Source: Callorhinus ursinus (lineage: Eukaryota > Chordata > Mammalia > Carnivora > Otariidae). Taken from it: 64,000 nucleotides of DNA. A program made the position numbers and the translations under genes. The DNA lies in assembly GCF_003265705.1 (NCBI RefSeq), contig NW_020312904.1, positions 1,577,332 through 1,641,331 of the forward strand, written 5' to 3'. Under the pieces are notes generated by a model that had not been told where the DNA came from, searched no databases, and saw nothing but the letters and a program-made list of their open reading frames with translations. Below, one piece after another: positions 1-12,304 of this stretch (position 1 is the first letter of the stretch; every line of letters starts with the position of its first letter).

Positions 1-1470
1 CTCCGCGGGCCCCCGCACTGCCCACAAGGACCCGGATATCCCTGCACTAGGGGAGCTCGTCTGGGCTCCCAGCAAGAGTGGAGGGGACCTCCCTACAGGT
101 GCACACAACACGGTCACCGTGTCCCCCTCGCCTGGGAGGCCATGGGCTTGGCCCTCACAAGGCGCCCGCTTTCCCCATCAATACCGCGAGGCCAGTGGCA
201 TCTAGCCTCCCACCCTTTGGGGACTGTGAGCAGCATGGTACAGAGGGCCCTAAACCCGCAAAGGGTGGCACCAGGCGTGCATTCTCCACGTCTTTTTCGG
301 AGGCCCCCTGTTGTCCCTGCCCAGACCTGCTGCGTCAGGAACCAGATGGGGACAACAAGCACGCTCTTCTGAGCCCTCCAGGGACCTGACCCACGTAAAT
401 TTGAGGACTGCCGGGAGAGCAAGGCAGGATGCGCCTCACAGCGTGGGTGTGCGGATGAAGCCGGGAGGGATCCAGGCAGCTCCCCAACCCCAAGGGATCC
501 GCCAAGGTGGGACCCCACCACTCAGTGGGTGTGCCAGGCTGCATAACGCCCCCAAACAAGAGCAGGACCTCATCCCCGGTGTTTGTGGATGTGATGACGA
601 AGTTGCGGGTCTTGACGTGGATGATGCTGGGTTTCTGGGGGGCCCGGTGTCCTCAGAGGGGTCCCCACAAGAGGGCGGCGGGGATCTGGAGGCAGAGAAG
701 ATGGGCGGACAAAAGCAGAGGAAAGCAGAGGTCGAGGAGAGAGCAGATGCCCCTGGAAGGGCTGTGAGGTGGAGGAGGGGACGAGCCAGGGGACGCGGCC
801 TCCTCCCGAGGCTGGCAAGGGGAGGAAGCAGCTTCTCCCTGCAGCCTCCAGAATCCTGCGGGCACTTGACTTCGGTGCCAGGCCTGGGGAGCTCATCGGA
901 GCCATTCCGCCCCCCTTGCTCATGTGGACTGTGGTCTCAGGCTCCGACACGCGGCGGGAACGGTGTCAGCAGGAGACCCATGTCCTTGGAGGAAAAGGGC
1001 AGCGTCCTTCGGCCGAGAAGGAGGCTGACTCATCCAGAAGCCCTGCAGGGCAGGGATGGACCCCAACTCCAGAGAAAGCTTTCAGGGGCCCCCACGTGCA
1101 AGAAAGGGAAAGAGGAGAGGTTTCTAAAGGTCTGTGTCCACCGAGGGAACCGTGTCTGCTTCTTGGGCCGTGTCACCCACTGGGACCCTGGAGGGTGAGG
1201 AGCCGTGGCAGACAGCCCTCTGCCGGAGGAATGCCACACAGGGGCCTTCCACAGCCTTCCACAGCCGGAGGCAGCTCTCCACCTTCCCCGCATCAGGAAG
1301 CTGTGGTGCGGTTTGGAGGTCAAGTGGACCAAATCTTCCAGGGGCAGCTCGTCACTCACATCTCTGGCAAAGTTGTCAGGTGCTCGGTCTTCACTGCAAC
1401 GTTCACCTCCAGGAGCACCTCCCAACAGCCTCACTGGGGAGACCGAGGGCAGGGAGGGTGCATGCATGCT
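1..1470. other. GC-rich intron sequence, nothing recognised
   Basis: No repeat family, RNA or exon was recognised. Open frames here, one of 295 codons from 311, are of low-complexity composition and overlap others on both strands. Confidence 0.5.
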
Positions 1471-1474
1471 TTGT

Positions 1475-1615
1475 GATTGTGTGTGCATGCCCATGCACTG
1501 TGTGTGTGTGGTGTGAATGCATGTGTGTGCATTGTCCATGTGTCTGTGTGCATGTGTGTGCATGTGTGTGCACTGTCCACATGTGTCTGTGTTGTTCCTG
1601 CATGCATGCATGCAC
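1475..1615 (+). repeat. TG-rich microsatellite with TGCATG words
   Basis: An irregular (TG)n stretch interleaved with GCATG words, ending in three tandem ATGC units near 1600-1615. It is a simple repeat; peptides rich in Cys/Val/His read from it are artefacts. Confidence 0.85.
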
Positions 1616-2419
1616 GCGGTGTCTCTATTCTGTGTATTGTGTGTGTTGCCGGCATGAATGTCCCTCCTGTCTCTCTGTGCAGTGGGGCCGTGATTTCTGG
1701 CTCATGCCAGTACTCCTTGCTGCGTCCTGCCCTCCCAGCTGCACTCCATCCACCGCGCTGACCCTGAGTCAGGCCCCAGCCAGCCGTGGCTCCCCCTCTG
1801 GGCTGACCCCACGGCGCTGTCACCATTCTTCAGCCCTTGCTCTCAGCACGTGGAGCTCCCAGGCCCGCAGGGCCCTCCGCTCCATCTACCAGTGCAGGCT
1901 GTGCCTGAGGAAGCTAGGTGCTGCGGAGGCTCCGTGCAAAGGCCCAGGGTGGGCCCTTCCTCCTGGTGGGGGCATGGGGCAGGGCGGGGGAGAGTCACCT
2001 GCTGGAAGTGGCCAGTGGAGGTGTGAGGGCATGTGGTGCTTCCCTGGGTGCTGGACGGACAGGTGACAGATGGCCGGGGGGACGGAGGCTGTGGAAGGCA
2101 GCTGGCTCGGGACCACGCTCAGGCAGAGTGGACAGTCTGCCCCCAAATCAGAGGCTGTGCAGCTGATCTTCTTCAGGCGGGATGCATTCACTTTCCGGGA
2201 CCCCCACCACAACGTCCACTGACGGGCGGCTCACTCCCAGCTCTGGGTGTCCAGATCAAGGTGTTGGCACGGCTGGTCCTTCGAGGCCGCAGGGGAGACT
2301 CTGTGCCGTGCCCGTCCCTGCTCCTGGGGCTTTGCGGGCATCTTGGCGTTCCCTGGCCAACCTCTGCCTTCGGGTCCACTGCCCTTCTCCCCCTGGGGGT
2401 CGTCCCTCTCCACGTGGGC
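1616..2419. other. GC-rich intron sequence, nothing recognised
   Basis: No repeat or exon recognised by eye. Confidence 0.5.
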
Positions 2420-2600
2420 CTGCTCTTACAGGGACACCAGTCACGCGGGGGCATGGCCCGCCCTGCTCCAGCACGGCCTCATCTCGCCTGATTACATCTG
2501 CGACGCTGCCCTTTCCAATGAGGTCACACGCAGGGGTTCTGAGGGTCGTGACCTCCACACACCAGTTCTGGGGGCGCAAGACAGCCCAGAGCAGCGGCCT
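2420..2600 (-). mobile_element. MaLR-like LTR fragment
   Basis: In antisense, words such as ACAGGGACACCAGTCA, CTGATTACATCTGCGA and CAATGAGGTCACACGCAGG follow the order of the common mammalian MaLR-type LTR. The same family recurs at 6760-7190, 54890-55200 and 63140-63466. The subfamily was not resolved. Confidence 0.6.
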
Positions 2601-3807
2601 CGCCCATCTGTGGTGGGACCTCCAGCTACACGTCAGAGCAGAGCCGGTGCTCAGGCCCCTAACTCTGGCTCTTCAGAGAAACGGCGTGGCCGCTGATCCC
2701 GCGGGTGAGCCAGGGGGCGATTCCCTGCAGGAGGAACGGTAGGGCAGGGTGGGGACACCCGGAAGCCGCTACGTGGGTGGTCATGGGGGGCCTGGGCACT
2801 CTGGAAGGAGGGCGCTGGGCTAGGGGTCACCGGTGGGCGGCACGGAGCAGCGGGGACGTGGGGGAGCCAGATACGGAGGAGCAGGAACAGGAGCAGGTTC
2901 AGCGAGGAGAGGGGCGCACACAGCTCTTGGTGATAGCTGTCCCCGGCCCTGGACCCCCGGTGCCGCCTGCTTCCTTCCTAGGACTCCCTGTCCCACCGGG
3001 GCTGCTGGGGTCGGGGTTCGAGGCTTTAGTTTTGCTTTGGCTGGGGTACTCAGAAAGTGCTCGAGGCCACGTGACCAGCAGCCAGCCTCAGGCCGCTTGG
3101 GACGTGCTCACTGTTCGATGTTCCCGCGCGCGTCTTGCTTCTTCGTGAACAGTGGTCTGTCTCGGCCCCGCTCACGACACCATCAGTCCAGCCTGTGCCT
3201 CTTTTCCCAGGCAGACCCCGCAATCCGTGTCTCTGGTGACACAAGGCTGGAAGGGCTCGGTGGCTTTCATGTGGACAGGAGAAAGGAGCAAAAAGGAACG
3301 GACTTCGGGTGCACGCAACCCCACGGGTAAACCTCGAATGCTCTGGGACAGTGCAGGAAGCCCGTCTCAAAGACCGCACCAAGCAGAGTCCCTTCTAGGA
3401 CGTTCTGGAAAAGCAAGAGCCGACCAGCGGTGGCCAGGGGGCGGGGTGGGGATGCACGGCAGAGTCTCTGGGGCCTGGGGAGCACTCCATGTTCTGACCG
3501 TGACGCTCCCGGGAGCCTCTGCACGCGTCACGCCTCGTAGAACTGTATCCCACACAGAAGGAAATTCCGTTGTGGGTAAATATTTTTACATTATTAAAAA
3601 TGATCCTGACCCATCAGATTGATTTTACGTCAACAGGGGGTCATAAGCCACAGTCTGAGAAATGCTGGGCTTGGCTGATTTCTGGAGGAGCCTCCTCTGG
3701 GGAGGGATGGGGAGTCCTACATCCTGGGTCCAAGACTCCCGGAGGCGAAGACTCAGGGGACCCTGGATGCTGCTGCTGGTGCTGACGACAGAGATGACAG
3801 TGGAAAT
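2601..3807. other. GC-rich intron sequence, nothing recognised
   Basis: Unremarkable apart from a small AT-rich patch at 3570-3640. No exon or repeat family recognised. Confidence 0.5.
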
Positions 3808-3886
3808 GAGACAGAGAGACAGAGACAGACAGAGAGACACAGAGACAGAGAGGGACAGAGACAGAGAGGCAGAGACAGAGACACAG
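3808..3886 (+). repeat. GACAGA simple repeat
   Basis: Purine-rich tandem array of ACAGAG/GACAGA units with small interruptions. Long frames across it are repeat artefacts. Confidence 0.9.
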
Positions 3887-6102
3887 GGGCGCAGGGAGGG
3901 AAGCTCGCCTGTCCACGGAAAGATCACGCGCGCACGAGCGCAAAGACCAACGCCCCGAGGGACCCACGCGTGGGCCAGGGGACGCAGCCGGGATGCAGCC
4001 CCGAGCCTCCCCGAGGTGGTCAGTGAGGGCTAGACCACTGAGACCGCGTGTGGCGTCCAACCAGGGTGCGTGCGTCTCCCTCCCGCGCGCGCTCGGCACA
4101 AACTGCCGCCCCTCTACCCGACCCCGTCTCAGTTGCTCCTTCACACAAACCGTTTTAATTCATTTACTCACACACTCGGTCGGCTCCGTCTAGGAGCTAG
4201 CGGACGGTCACTGGGTCCGTCTAAAGGGGGCCCGAGCCCATTACAGTAACCACCTTCCAGACCCTACTTCATGGGCGTCCGGTGAGAAACGGGCGAGAGC
4301 CGATCGTGCCCCTGGGGGGCAGTGCCGGGACACGCCCGTCCCGAGTGGGTGGCTGAGTGAGCCACCAGCACCTCCCGACATCCCCGTGCTTCTCAGATCT
4401 CTACCCAAAACCCTCAGCCCTAAGTCCCACCCAGAATGCGTCCATCCAGGGCCTTTGGCCACGGCTCCAGGGTGCCCCCACTCTGCCCCACAGCAGTGTC
4501 AGACCCTGAGGTGGGGCAGTTCACGTCGTTCTCCCGTGGGGAGGAAATGAGGGGGTCTCAGGAGGGCATCTGCCCTACACTCTGCAGGCGGATGGGGACC
4601 CCCAGGCACCCTGCCAGGACATCTGATACGGCCATCTCCAAAGGCCATCGCCAGCCCTCTAGAGCCCCATCGCTCGCTCCTCGGAGAGACCCCGCGACCA
4701 CACCAGGCCTGGCTTTGCACCTGCCCTGGCCGGCCTCTCCCTAACCCAACCCGGAAGGAAGTCCGGGCTGCCCTGCACCTGGGGTTCCACTTCTGCAGCA
4801 AAGTCTGCTCCCGATGGGGCCCCTCGGTCTTCCCAGCAGAGCCCCACGGCCCCGGTTCACTGGCTCCCCCTCCTCCCCACGCCGGCGGACTGACGGTGCC
4901 CACAGGGGCCCAGACCGCCAGAAACCAAGCTGCTGTGTTCACCACAAACCCAGCCCAGACCTGCCCTCCTGCCCCCCCTGCCTGCTGCCCCTCCTGGGTC
5001 GGGAGCTGCTGCAGCCAGGCATCCCCAAGCATCCTGGTGTGCCCCGGAGGATCCCTGAGGCCCCACATTTGTAACCAACACCGTTCATCACAGACACGAC
5101 ACCCATGCCGCAAACAGTGCTTCAGGATTTCTTTGTTTCTTTCCCCAGCTTAGTGATGACTAATGCCTGGGTGATTTCCTCGCGTTTTGTGTGTGTGGCG
5201 CTGGGAAGAAACTAACCATGAGAGCACAGCCTGGGACAGGAAGCACGAGGCAGAGGTTGGCGGAAGGCAGAGCCCGAGGCCAGGCAGGAGTGAGTTCGGG
5301 GCCTCGGCCTCACCCCCAGGGTCTCCAGGCCGGGATCTGCAGCCTTCCATTCCTCACTGTCTGATGCTGCAGAATAAACAGAACCCAGATCGGAGAGAAG
5401 AGTCCCCTGGATGCACTAACATTATTTTTTTAAAGTGCCCAGATGTGCATTTAAGAGCAACATCCTGCTGGTAAATAAAGCCAGAGGGTGATGATCTGGG
5501 GATAATTGGTGAAACGGGCCAGGGGAAACCCATTTATGGCCCTTCCTTCCACGCCCTGGATCCCACACTGTTACAGCCGTGGCAGGAAGAATTCACCAGG
5601 CAACTGACTTCCAAAGAAAATTCCATCCATGCGCACGATCCCCCTACAAACAGACACGTTTTTGAATGCAGGCGTGTTGCAACCCACCCACTGGGTTCTT
5701 CCTGCAGTTGGCAAGGGAGTTGGCTGCTCATAACAGGGACAGGGTCGTGACGTGCCAGACCCCGGCCCTCCCCATGCTCCTCTGCACCCACCGCAGGCCT
5801 GGCCAAGCCCCTACCTTGGGACCCTCTCTGGCCCCTCCCTGAGGGACATTCTGGAGCCCAGGGTCTGCAAGCAATGGCAGGCCTGTCCTGATGGAAACTT
5901 CCAGACCAGAGCCTGTATACTGTCCTTTGAGATGTATCCTATCTACCTGTCCCTGGCTCTCCGGAGACCTCTGTCCACCCTCTGTGGCTGGGCCGCCACC
6001 CCTGCGGCTACTCAACAGCCCTGGGGAAGCCGTGAGACACCTGAAAGGGGCTGTGCCCTATCCTCACTCCCCAAACCAAGGGAGGTGGTGCCACGGCCCC
6101 GA
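3887..6102. other. Intron sequence, mostly GC-rich, nothing recognised
   Basis: A short AT-richer patch lies near 5390-5500 (tract of T, AATAAA words). No exon or repeat family recognised. Confidence 0.5.
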
Positions 6103-6118
6103 GAGAGGTCGGGTGGTC

Positions 6119-6128
6119 NNNNNNNNNN
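6119..6128. other. 10-N assembly gap with duplicated flanks
   Basis: Ten N separate two exact copies of GAGAGGTCGGGTGGTC at 6103-6118 and 6140-6155. This pattern fits an unmerged overlap or a collapsed short tandem rather than missing unique sequence. Confidence 0.9.
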
Positions 6129-6759
6129 GCGCGGCCGGGGAGAGGTCGGGTGGTCGGAGGGCCCAGGGCAGGGGCTGGCCCTCCCTGAGTGTGAACCCCA
6201 GAAGCAGCACAGTGTCCTCAGCAAGACTGGGCTCTGGGCCGCTGGCAGGCAGAAGGACACATTAGCATTTCGGGGGGACCGTCAGAGAATTCTGCCGCAC
6301 CCCTGCCTGAGCCCACCAGGCTCTGTCTCTGTGCCCTCACCCCGGCACCCTCCTGGGCTGTCCATTCATCTACACCCCGCAGGTCACCCACTGTTATTTT
6401 CCAATCCCAGTCCGTGTCCAGCCCTCAGCCCCAAGGGTGGGTGCTCGGCCTCCAGTTGCCCTTCCCTCCGGCCGGGTTTCTTGCACACCCAGTAGAGCAG
6501 GGATGCGGCCGTCCCCTCCCTGGCCCAGAACACCAGCTGGGCCCGCCAAGGTGACCTTTCCCCGTGTCTGGCCCCACGGAGCTCAGCCGTGGATGGGGGC
6601 GCAGGGCAGAGAGGTGACCGGCCATGGCCATGGGCAGGAGGGCATGGAGGTGGTGAGTCAGGTGCCGCCCGGGGCCAACACGGTCCACGGGCCGTGGGAC
6701 ACTGGCTCAGGGCTCCCTCACACCTACCCCAAGTGTGACGTGTCTGCTTCCCAGAGCCG

Positions 6760-7190
6760 CCCTCACCAAGTGCCACAGACTTAGCCGTTTGCACAACAGG
6801 ATTTCATCCTCTCTCTCTGGAGGCCGGACGTCCGAGGTCCAGGGGTGGGCAGGGCTGGTTCCCTCTGAGGCTGCCGGAGAACCTGCGCCCGGCCTCTCCC
6901 TGGCCTCCAGTGTCTGCCCAAGACCCTTGGCGCCCCTTGGCGCCCCTTGGCTCGCAGACGCGCCCTTGTGCTGTCTGACTCGCTGGTCCCCGGCCTTCTC
7001 CCCGCGTGTCTGAGTCTCTGTGCCCCCTCTTCTCTTTACAAGGATCCCAGTCATGGAGTCAGGTCCACCTGCAGTGTGACCGCACCTTAACCCACTACAT
7101 CTGCGAAGACACTACTTTCAAATACGGCCACGTCCCGAGGCCCGGCTGGACTTGGATTTTGAGGGGACACTATTCAGCCCCGTAGAGTGG
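6760..7190 (-). mobile_element. MaLR-like LTR, near full length
   Basis: In antisense, the order AAGTGCCACAGACTTAG, CTCTGGAGGCCGG, GGCAGGGCTGGTTCC, ACAAGGATCCCAGTCATGG, CACTACATCTGCGAAGAC and ACTTTCAAATACGGCCACGT matches a whole MaLR-type LTR. It carries a 10-bp tandem (CGCCCCTTGG, about 2.8 copies) at 6924-6951. Heavily diverged, so old. Confidence 0.7.
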
Positions 7191-7545
7191 CCGGTCCCTG
7201 TTCAGCAAGGAGCCCACGCACGCAGAGAGGCTGAGGTTGCGTCACGGCTGCACCACGGCTCCCAGGCTGGAGCGGGTTTGGCGGAAAGGCCCTAAGGGGT
7301 GCAGATGCTCAGGCCCAGGCCGTCCACGCTGCGGATGGGGACACCGAGGCCCCAGGAGGGCCGCAGCCAGCCTCTGCTCACACCGTGCTTGGGCCAAGCT
7401 GCTCCTGGGAACCGGGTCTAGAGCCTGCCTCTACCAGGACAGTCGGGCTGTGCCCGGCCCCCGGAACGGCTGCCCTTGGAGATGCAGGCCCGTTTCAGGC
7501 ATTCTGGGTGGGTTTCTGGGGGCGGGAGGAAGCATGGCCCCTGCT
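7191..7545. other. GC-rich intron sequence, nothing recognised
   Basis: No exon or repeat recognised. Confidence 0.5.
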
Positions 7546-7825
7546 ACATGGTTGCATAATAAATAGATTAGGGCATTAGGCACCAGAGTTATTAAAAGTG
7601 AAAGATCCTCCAAGAGAAGGCGAGGGATTCTTGGAGCCTCTATCTCCTACAAATATGTAATGAAATTTAAATTGAATCTGGTTTAAAATCATTTACCTTT
7701 TGACATCATGTATCAGTACACTAAGCATCAGCTGAGAAAGCAAATAACCTTTCAAGCAGAATGAAAAATTACTCTGTCTCTTTTGATTTCATGTTAATTT
7801 TCAAATTTAAACTACCCTAGAGCTC
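7546..7825. promoter_or_regulatory. AT-rich island, candidate conserved noncoding element
   Basis: About 280 bp of AT-rich, non-repetitive sequence with abrupt edges in GC-rich DNA. It contains TGCATAAT, TAATGAAATTTAAATT and CATGTTAATTTTCAAATTTAAA words and no recognised transposon. Island plus homeodomain-type words suggests a constrained enhancer; conservation itself cannot be seen. Confidence 0.35.
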
Positions 7826-8369
7826 TCCGCTTGGGGTCAGCCCCTAAGAGCCTGTTGATTGCCCAGGTCCAGGCTGTCCCCGGGCGCCCTCTGGGCCTGC
7901 ACCGCGGACTCAGGCCCGCCCTCCCAAGCTCCTCAGTGACTCCCAGGGGCACAGGCGAGGGCAGAGAACGTGGGGACACGGCCGTCTTGTCTGGGTACAG
8001 ATCCGGCTTCCGCGCAGGTGAGAGCAGCCCCCAGGGCAGGAGGTGAGAGCATCAGCTGGTCTCAGAGTGGCTGTCCGCACAGCCCGTGGTCACGAACACG
8101 GAGTGCAAGGCCCACAGCGTTACAGCGTCCCTGGGGGAACGCTGTATAAACTGGCCGTAACCACCCAGCCCGCTCGCCTCCGGAGGTCACCGGGGCTCTA
8201 AGAGTCCCTTGTGGCACGTGGAAGGTGTGGCCTGGGGGTCCCTGGGCCCCCGCACGATGAGGTCCCAGGTGGTGACGATGCAGCAGGGATGGGGGTTCTG
8301 GGTTCACTCCATGTGTACGACCCATGGAGGCCTCACCTCCAGCCTTGGGGCTCAGCCCTCCTCTGCTCC
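7826..8369. other. GC-rich intron sequence, nothing recognised
   Basis: No exon or repeat recognised. Confidence 0.5.
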
Positions 8370-8450
8370 CACCCCCGTTACACAGACCAGGAAACCAAGG
8401 CCCCACGGGGCCGAGCAGCTCGTCTGGGCCTCGGTCACTATGTGTCCAGC
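8370..8450 (+). mobile_element. MIR-like fragment
   Basis: TTACACAGACCAGGAAACC followed by AAGGCCC resembles the MIR core 'ttacagatgaggaaactgaggc'. Short and diverged. Confidence 0.35.
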
Positions 8451-8779
8451 CGAGAACTGGACCAGCTTCAGGAAATCCGTAAAGTCACAGCCAACGTCAG
8501 CATCCAGGTGGTTCCCATCAGATTCTCAGAGGTCAGACCCTGCCGCCCCATCCCCCAGCCTCGGCCATGATGAGCGAAGGGCTAACACGGGGCGGGGGGA
8601 GGCCCTCAGCCGGTCCTCCGTGCTGGGCACAGCCCTGCTCCTCAGACAGTCATGGGCAGGAGGAGCCTGACACCCCCCATCTCCCCCGGCCCGGGATAGT
8701 CCCTGCGGGAGAGTTTTGCGTGAGAATCTCCGTGTCCCTGGGTGCACACGCAGCTGTGCAGATGGTACCTTGGAGTAAC

Positions 8780-8915
8780 ACTGTCACTGTCCATTTCACA
8801 GACTCAGAAAGCTGAGGCCCCCTCCCCATCCTGGGCCTCCGAGTGCAGAGGGAGAATCAGGGCCCCCCTTCGAGTCCTCAGTGCCCAGACGCTGTGCCCA
8901 CTCCCAGGATCATCT
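8780..8915 (+). mobile_element. MIR-like fragment
   Basis: TCCATTTCACAGACTCAGAA followed by AGCTGAGGC fits the MIR core, then a diverged 3' part. Confident as a class, not a subfamily. Confidence 0.5.
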
Positions 8916-10784
8916 CCGCTTCCCCGACTCTGAAGGACAACAAGGCGACGGCGTGCTGACCCCGGACTAGCGGCCCCACGGGAAGTGGCAGGATGCTCTG
9001 CTGGGTCCGGGAGGTCTCCCCTGAATCCTACTCAACTGCTGGATGTGCTTGTCCGGCCCCTTATGACCATGGCCGATGTCCAGAGAGGACGTGGAGCCTG
9101 GGCCCCTTTCGAGGCCTGCTGCTATTTCTTAATTAGCCAGAATAAACAAAGGGGCTTTTCATGAGGACTGTCCCCTGTCCTGTCACATGTGAGCGTCACT
9201 GGGCTGGAAAACAGAGTGGGCTTTGCCAGAACTCACCCCCACCGCGCCTGCCCAGAGATGCCGGGCGGGGGAAGGAAGAAGGAAGGGGAGAGGGGAGGGG
9301 AGGGAGGGCGGCCTGGCCCCGGGGAGCCACAGAGCCGAGGCCCGGGGAATCACGCCCTCCAGCCTTCCCCGCTGCCGCCGGGGGCAGCGATCGAGGGTCC
9401 AGGCAGCAGATGGGAGGGGGCAGGAGCCCACACCGGGGTCGGCTGCTCCCCAGCCCGGGGCTGCCTTCCACCGGGACACAATTCGAGGCCTCCGGTGGCC
9501 CAGAGCCAAGCCCTCCGGCAGAAACCCCGGATGTCTGCGTGTGAGACACACCAGCCTCCAGCGTTCCGGGCAGCGTCCGGAGGCCACTCCTGCGCCGGCC
9601 GCGTCTCGAGCCCGGGTCCACGAACAGTCACACAGTAGGCCCTCAGACAGCGGGGGAGGGGGGCAGGAAGCAGGGCAGGGAGGTCGGCAGAGAAGGTCGA
9701 GGCGCACAGCATCCTCTGCCCACCATCCGCGGAGCACCAGGCCTGGGCTCAAGCCCCCGAGCCAAACCTGCCGAGCCGGAGGGGACAGCAAGCTTGTTGA
9801 ATGTCCCCAGCGGGACTATGCCCCGGCGGGCTCTGCCCCGAGGTCAAGCAGGGCTGGAAGCCAGGCAGCCGGGCCCCAGACCAGCCTGGAGCAGAGTGGA
9901 GGTCTCTGTGTCCCTGCTTGGGGCGGGGAGGGAAGACCACACGTCTGCCCACGTCTCCAGCCCCTCCTGCTGAACGTCCCCCTGCCCTGTCCAGGGGGCT
10001 CCCTCGGCCTTTGCCTCAAGGACTGTGAAGGGGGGGCTTCAGGCTTCAGGGTGGGCAGGGGCGAGTGGCGGCTTCATGGGTCCGGGGCCTCCGGGGGAGA
10101 CGGAAATGTTTGCAGACTTGGCAGGTGGTGGCTGCACCACGCCCCGAACGTGCCAAATGCCGATGAAGTGCGTGCTTCAGAATGGTTAATTCTGTCATGT
10201 GAACTTCAATAACAACATGAACCACGCACACTTTTTTAAGGCAGCAAGAACAGCCAGACCGTGGGAATGAGCAAGAGTGAGCGCGCAGGGCTCAGAGAGA
10301 GGGCCCGGGGGCGACAGCATGCACTTCCCGGGGGTCCCCAGGGCCCTGCCCGCCCCCCACACGGGGCGCCCTCCCCCTACCCCGCCTGACTCTGTAGGCT
10401 GCCTGCAGGCCTGGGGAGGGGACCCAGCTCGGCCCGGCAGGGCGGGTGGGGCGTCCTTCAGGGGCCTGGCTGCCTCCGAGCCCGGGGCCCCCGGCCAGGG
10501 GCACCGTGACAAACAAGACAAGGGAGGTGGGCAGGGCCGTCCTGCGGGCGCGGGCTGACCCTGCGCAACCACAGTCACACCACGCATGGCCACGGAGACC
10601 GCCGTCCAACAGCAGCCGCCCCAGCCTGGGAGAGGTCCCCCCGCTCCCCAGGCCAGCTGCGGTCCGTCCCCATTGGACGGCCTCCAACAGGGGACCCGCT
10701 TGAATCACACCTAAACCCAGGTGACCGAGAGGGGACCGCGGGGGGCTGGGCTGCGCCGACTGCACCAGGAAGGGGATCGGGAGA
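8916..10784. other. GC-rich intron sequence, nothing recognised
   Basis: Includes a 329-codon open frame from 9223 with Pro/Arg/Ser/Gly-biased composition, mirrored by long frames on the other strand; a chance effect of GC content. A small AT patch lies at 10180-10240. Confidence 0.5.
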
Positions 10785-10925
10785 AGCCGTTAATATGTAG
10801 TTAAACGTTCTTAATCTCCACCAGCATATGCTGTTGCACCTAATTTTGATCAACTTAAATGTAAAAACGTCTCTGTGCCTCCACTTGGGTTTTACCGCCA
10901 TCTGGTTTAATTAGTCCTCGGGTAG
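10785..10925. promoter_or_regulatory. AT-rich island, candidate conserved noncoding element
   Basis: A compact block with AATATGTAGTTAAACG, GCATATGC, CACCTAATTTTGATCAAC and TCTGGTTTAATTAGTCC between GC-rich flanks. TAATTAG is a homeodomain core. No transposon recognised. Confidence 0.35.
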
Positions 10926-12304
10926 CACGCCACCAAGTTAATGGCGGAGCGTTGCTGGGCCCATCGGAGAGCTGGCTGCCGCCGAGTCCCAGCCTATTTC
11001 TCCTCAACCCCAACAGGGGAGGTCCAGGCCGAGGGGGCAGAGGGGGTGGCGGTGCGCACGGCGGGGTGGGCCCCGGGGGCTGGCGGGTGTGGGCAGTTGG
11101 GGCTGGGGGCTGGCAGGACAGCTGCCTGGGCTGCCCCAGGCAGGGCGGGGTCTGGGCTCAGACCCTGGACGACAGGCACCTGCCCGCAAAGCCTGACGGA
11201 CATCTCCGGTGGCCCCGGCTGGGGAGCGCTGCTGGGAAGACGGACAGAATGTCCTGTCTGAGCCCCATCTTCCCAGGAAACCTCGGGATGAACCCCTGCA
11301 GAGCCCGGGCCTCTGCCCACTCCTCCCTTCAGGCTCCAGGCGCTAAGTGTTCAGCGCAGGGACGGTGCCGTGTAGATGGGTGACCGAGGCCCCCCGGGGA
11401 GGAGAACCAGCGGGCATGGGGAGGGAGACGCAGCAAGGCCCCCGGCACGGGAGGCTTCAGGAGGGGCCTTGGGGTTGGCAACAGGGATGGTGACCCTGAC
11501 AAGCCCTGACGAAAGGTGGAGAGGCCGTGGTGACGGGCACGGGGTGGTGAGTGTCTGCGGAGAAGGCAGGAGGGGAGTCAGGGGACCCCAGGGCAGCATG
11601 GGAGGGCTGCGGTCCTCGGGTCTGAGGCCATGGCACCAGGGGAGGCGGGGGAGGCTGACGACCAGGGGCAGGAAGCAGGTTCCATCCCGTGCAGTGTCCG
11701 CGCACCCTGCGACCCCGTGTCAGCCAGCTCTGCACGGCGTGCGCCCCTGGGGAGGTCAGGCCTGTGGATCAAGCTCGCTTTCATTGGGCCCCTTGCCGGG
11801 TGGGGCAGGCCCACCTCTGGGACTCTGTGGTTTCACCCCATCTGTGGAGAGGACAGTGTTGGCCCTGCGTGGTTTCGCAGGTTGGACATGACTGGCCACG
11901 GCGATGGCCAGGACTCGAGGGCCATGCAACTTCTGTCTCAATGCCCTTAGGGGACAATGAGAACCGCCCGCCCAGGGGACTTTCTCTTTTCTCTGGTCCC
12001 CCAGGAAGCTCCGTTTCAGGAGCTCCCTAGAGCCTAGGCTGGTGACTCCCGTCTGGGATGAGTCCCCGGCCAACAGTGGGGAGGGGGCAGGCCCAGGAGG
12101 CTCCCAGGCTGCTCAGTGCAGGAGCCATCTGGGGAAACCCCGGGGGCCCTCTCCACATTGCCTTGGAATGCTCAGCCGCATCCACGGGAAGGCAGCTAAC
12201 CGGGACGGCAGCCACAGCACCGCCCACAGGCACTGTCCACGGGGAGAACGAGGACCCCACGCAGACGCGCAGAGAGAGCCCACATTCAGAGGTCACGGGA
12301 AAGT
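10926..12304. other. GC-rich intron sequence, nothing recognised
   Basis: No exon or repeat family recognised. Confidence 0.5.

Noticed and set aside
311..1198. 295-codon plus-strand open frame
   Set aside because: Low-complexity Gly/Arg/Pro/Ser composition, overlapped by other frames on both strands, no domain, inside TAFA5 intron.
1134..2066. 310-codon plus-strand open frame
   Set aside because: Runs through the TG microsatellite, giving a Cys/Val repeat artefact; no homology recognised.
9223..10212. 329-codon plus-strand open frame
   Set aside because: GC-driven frame mirrored on the opposite strand; no start context, domain or splice evidence.
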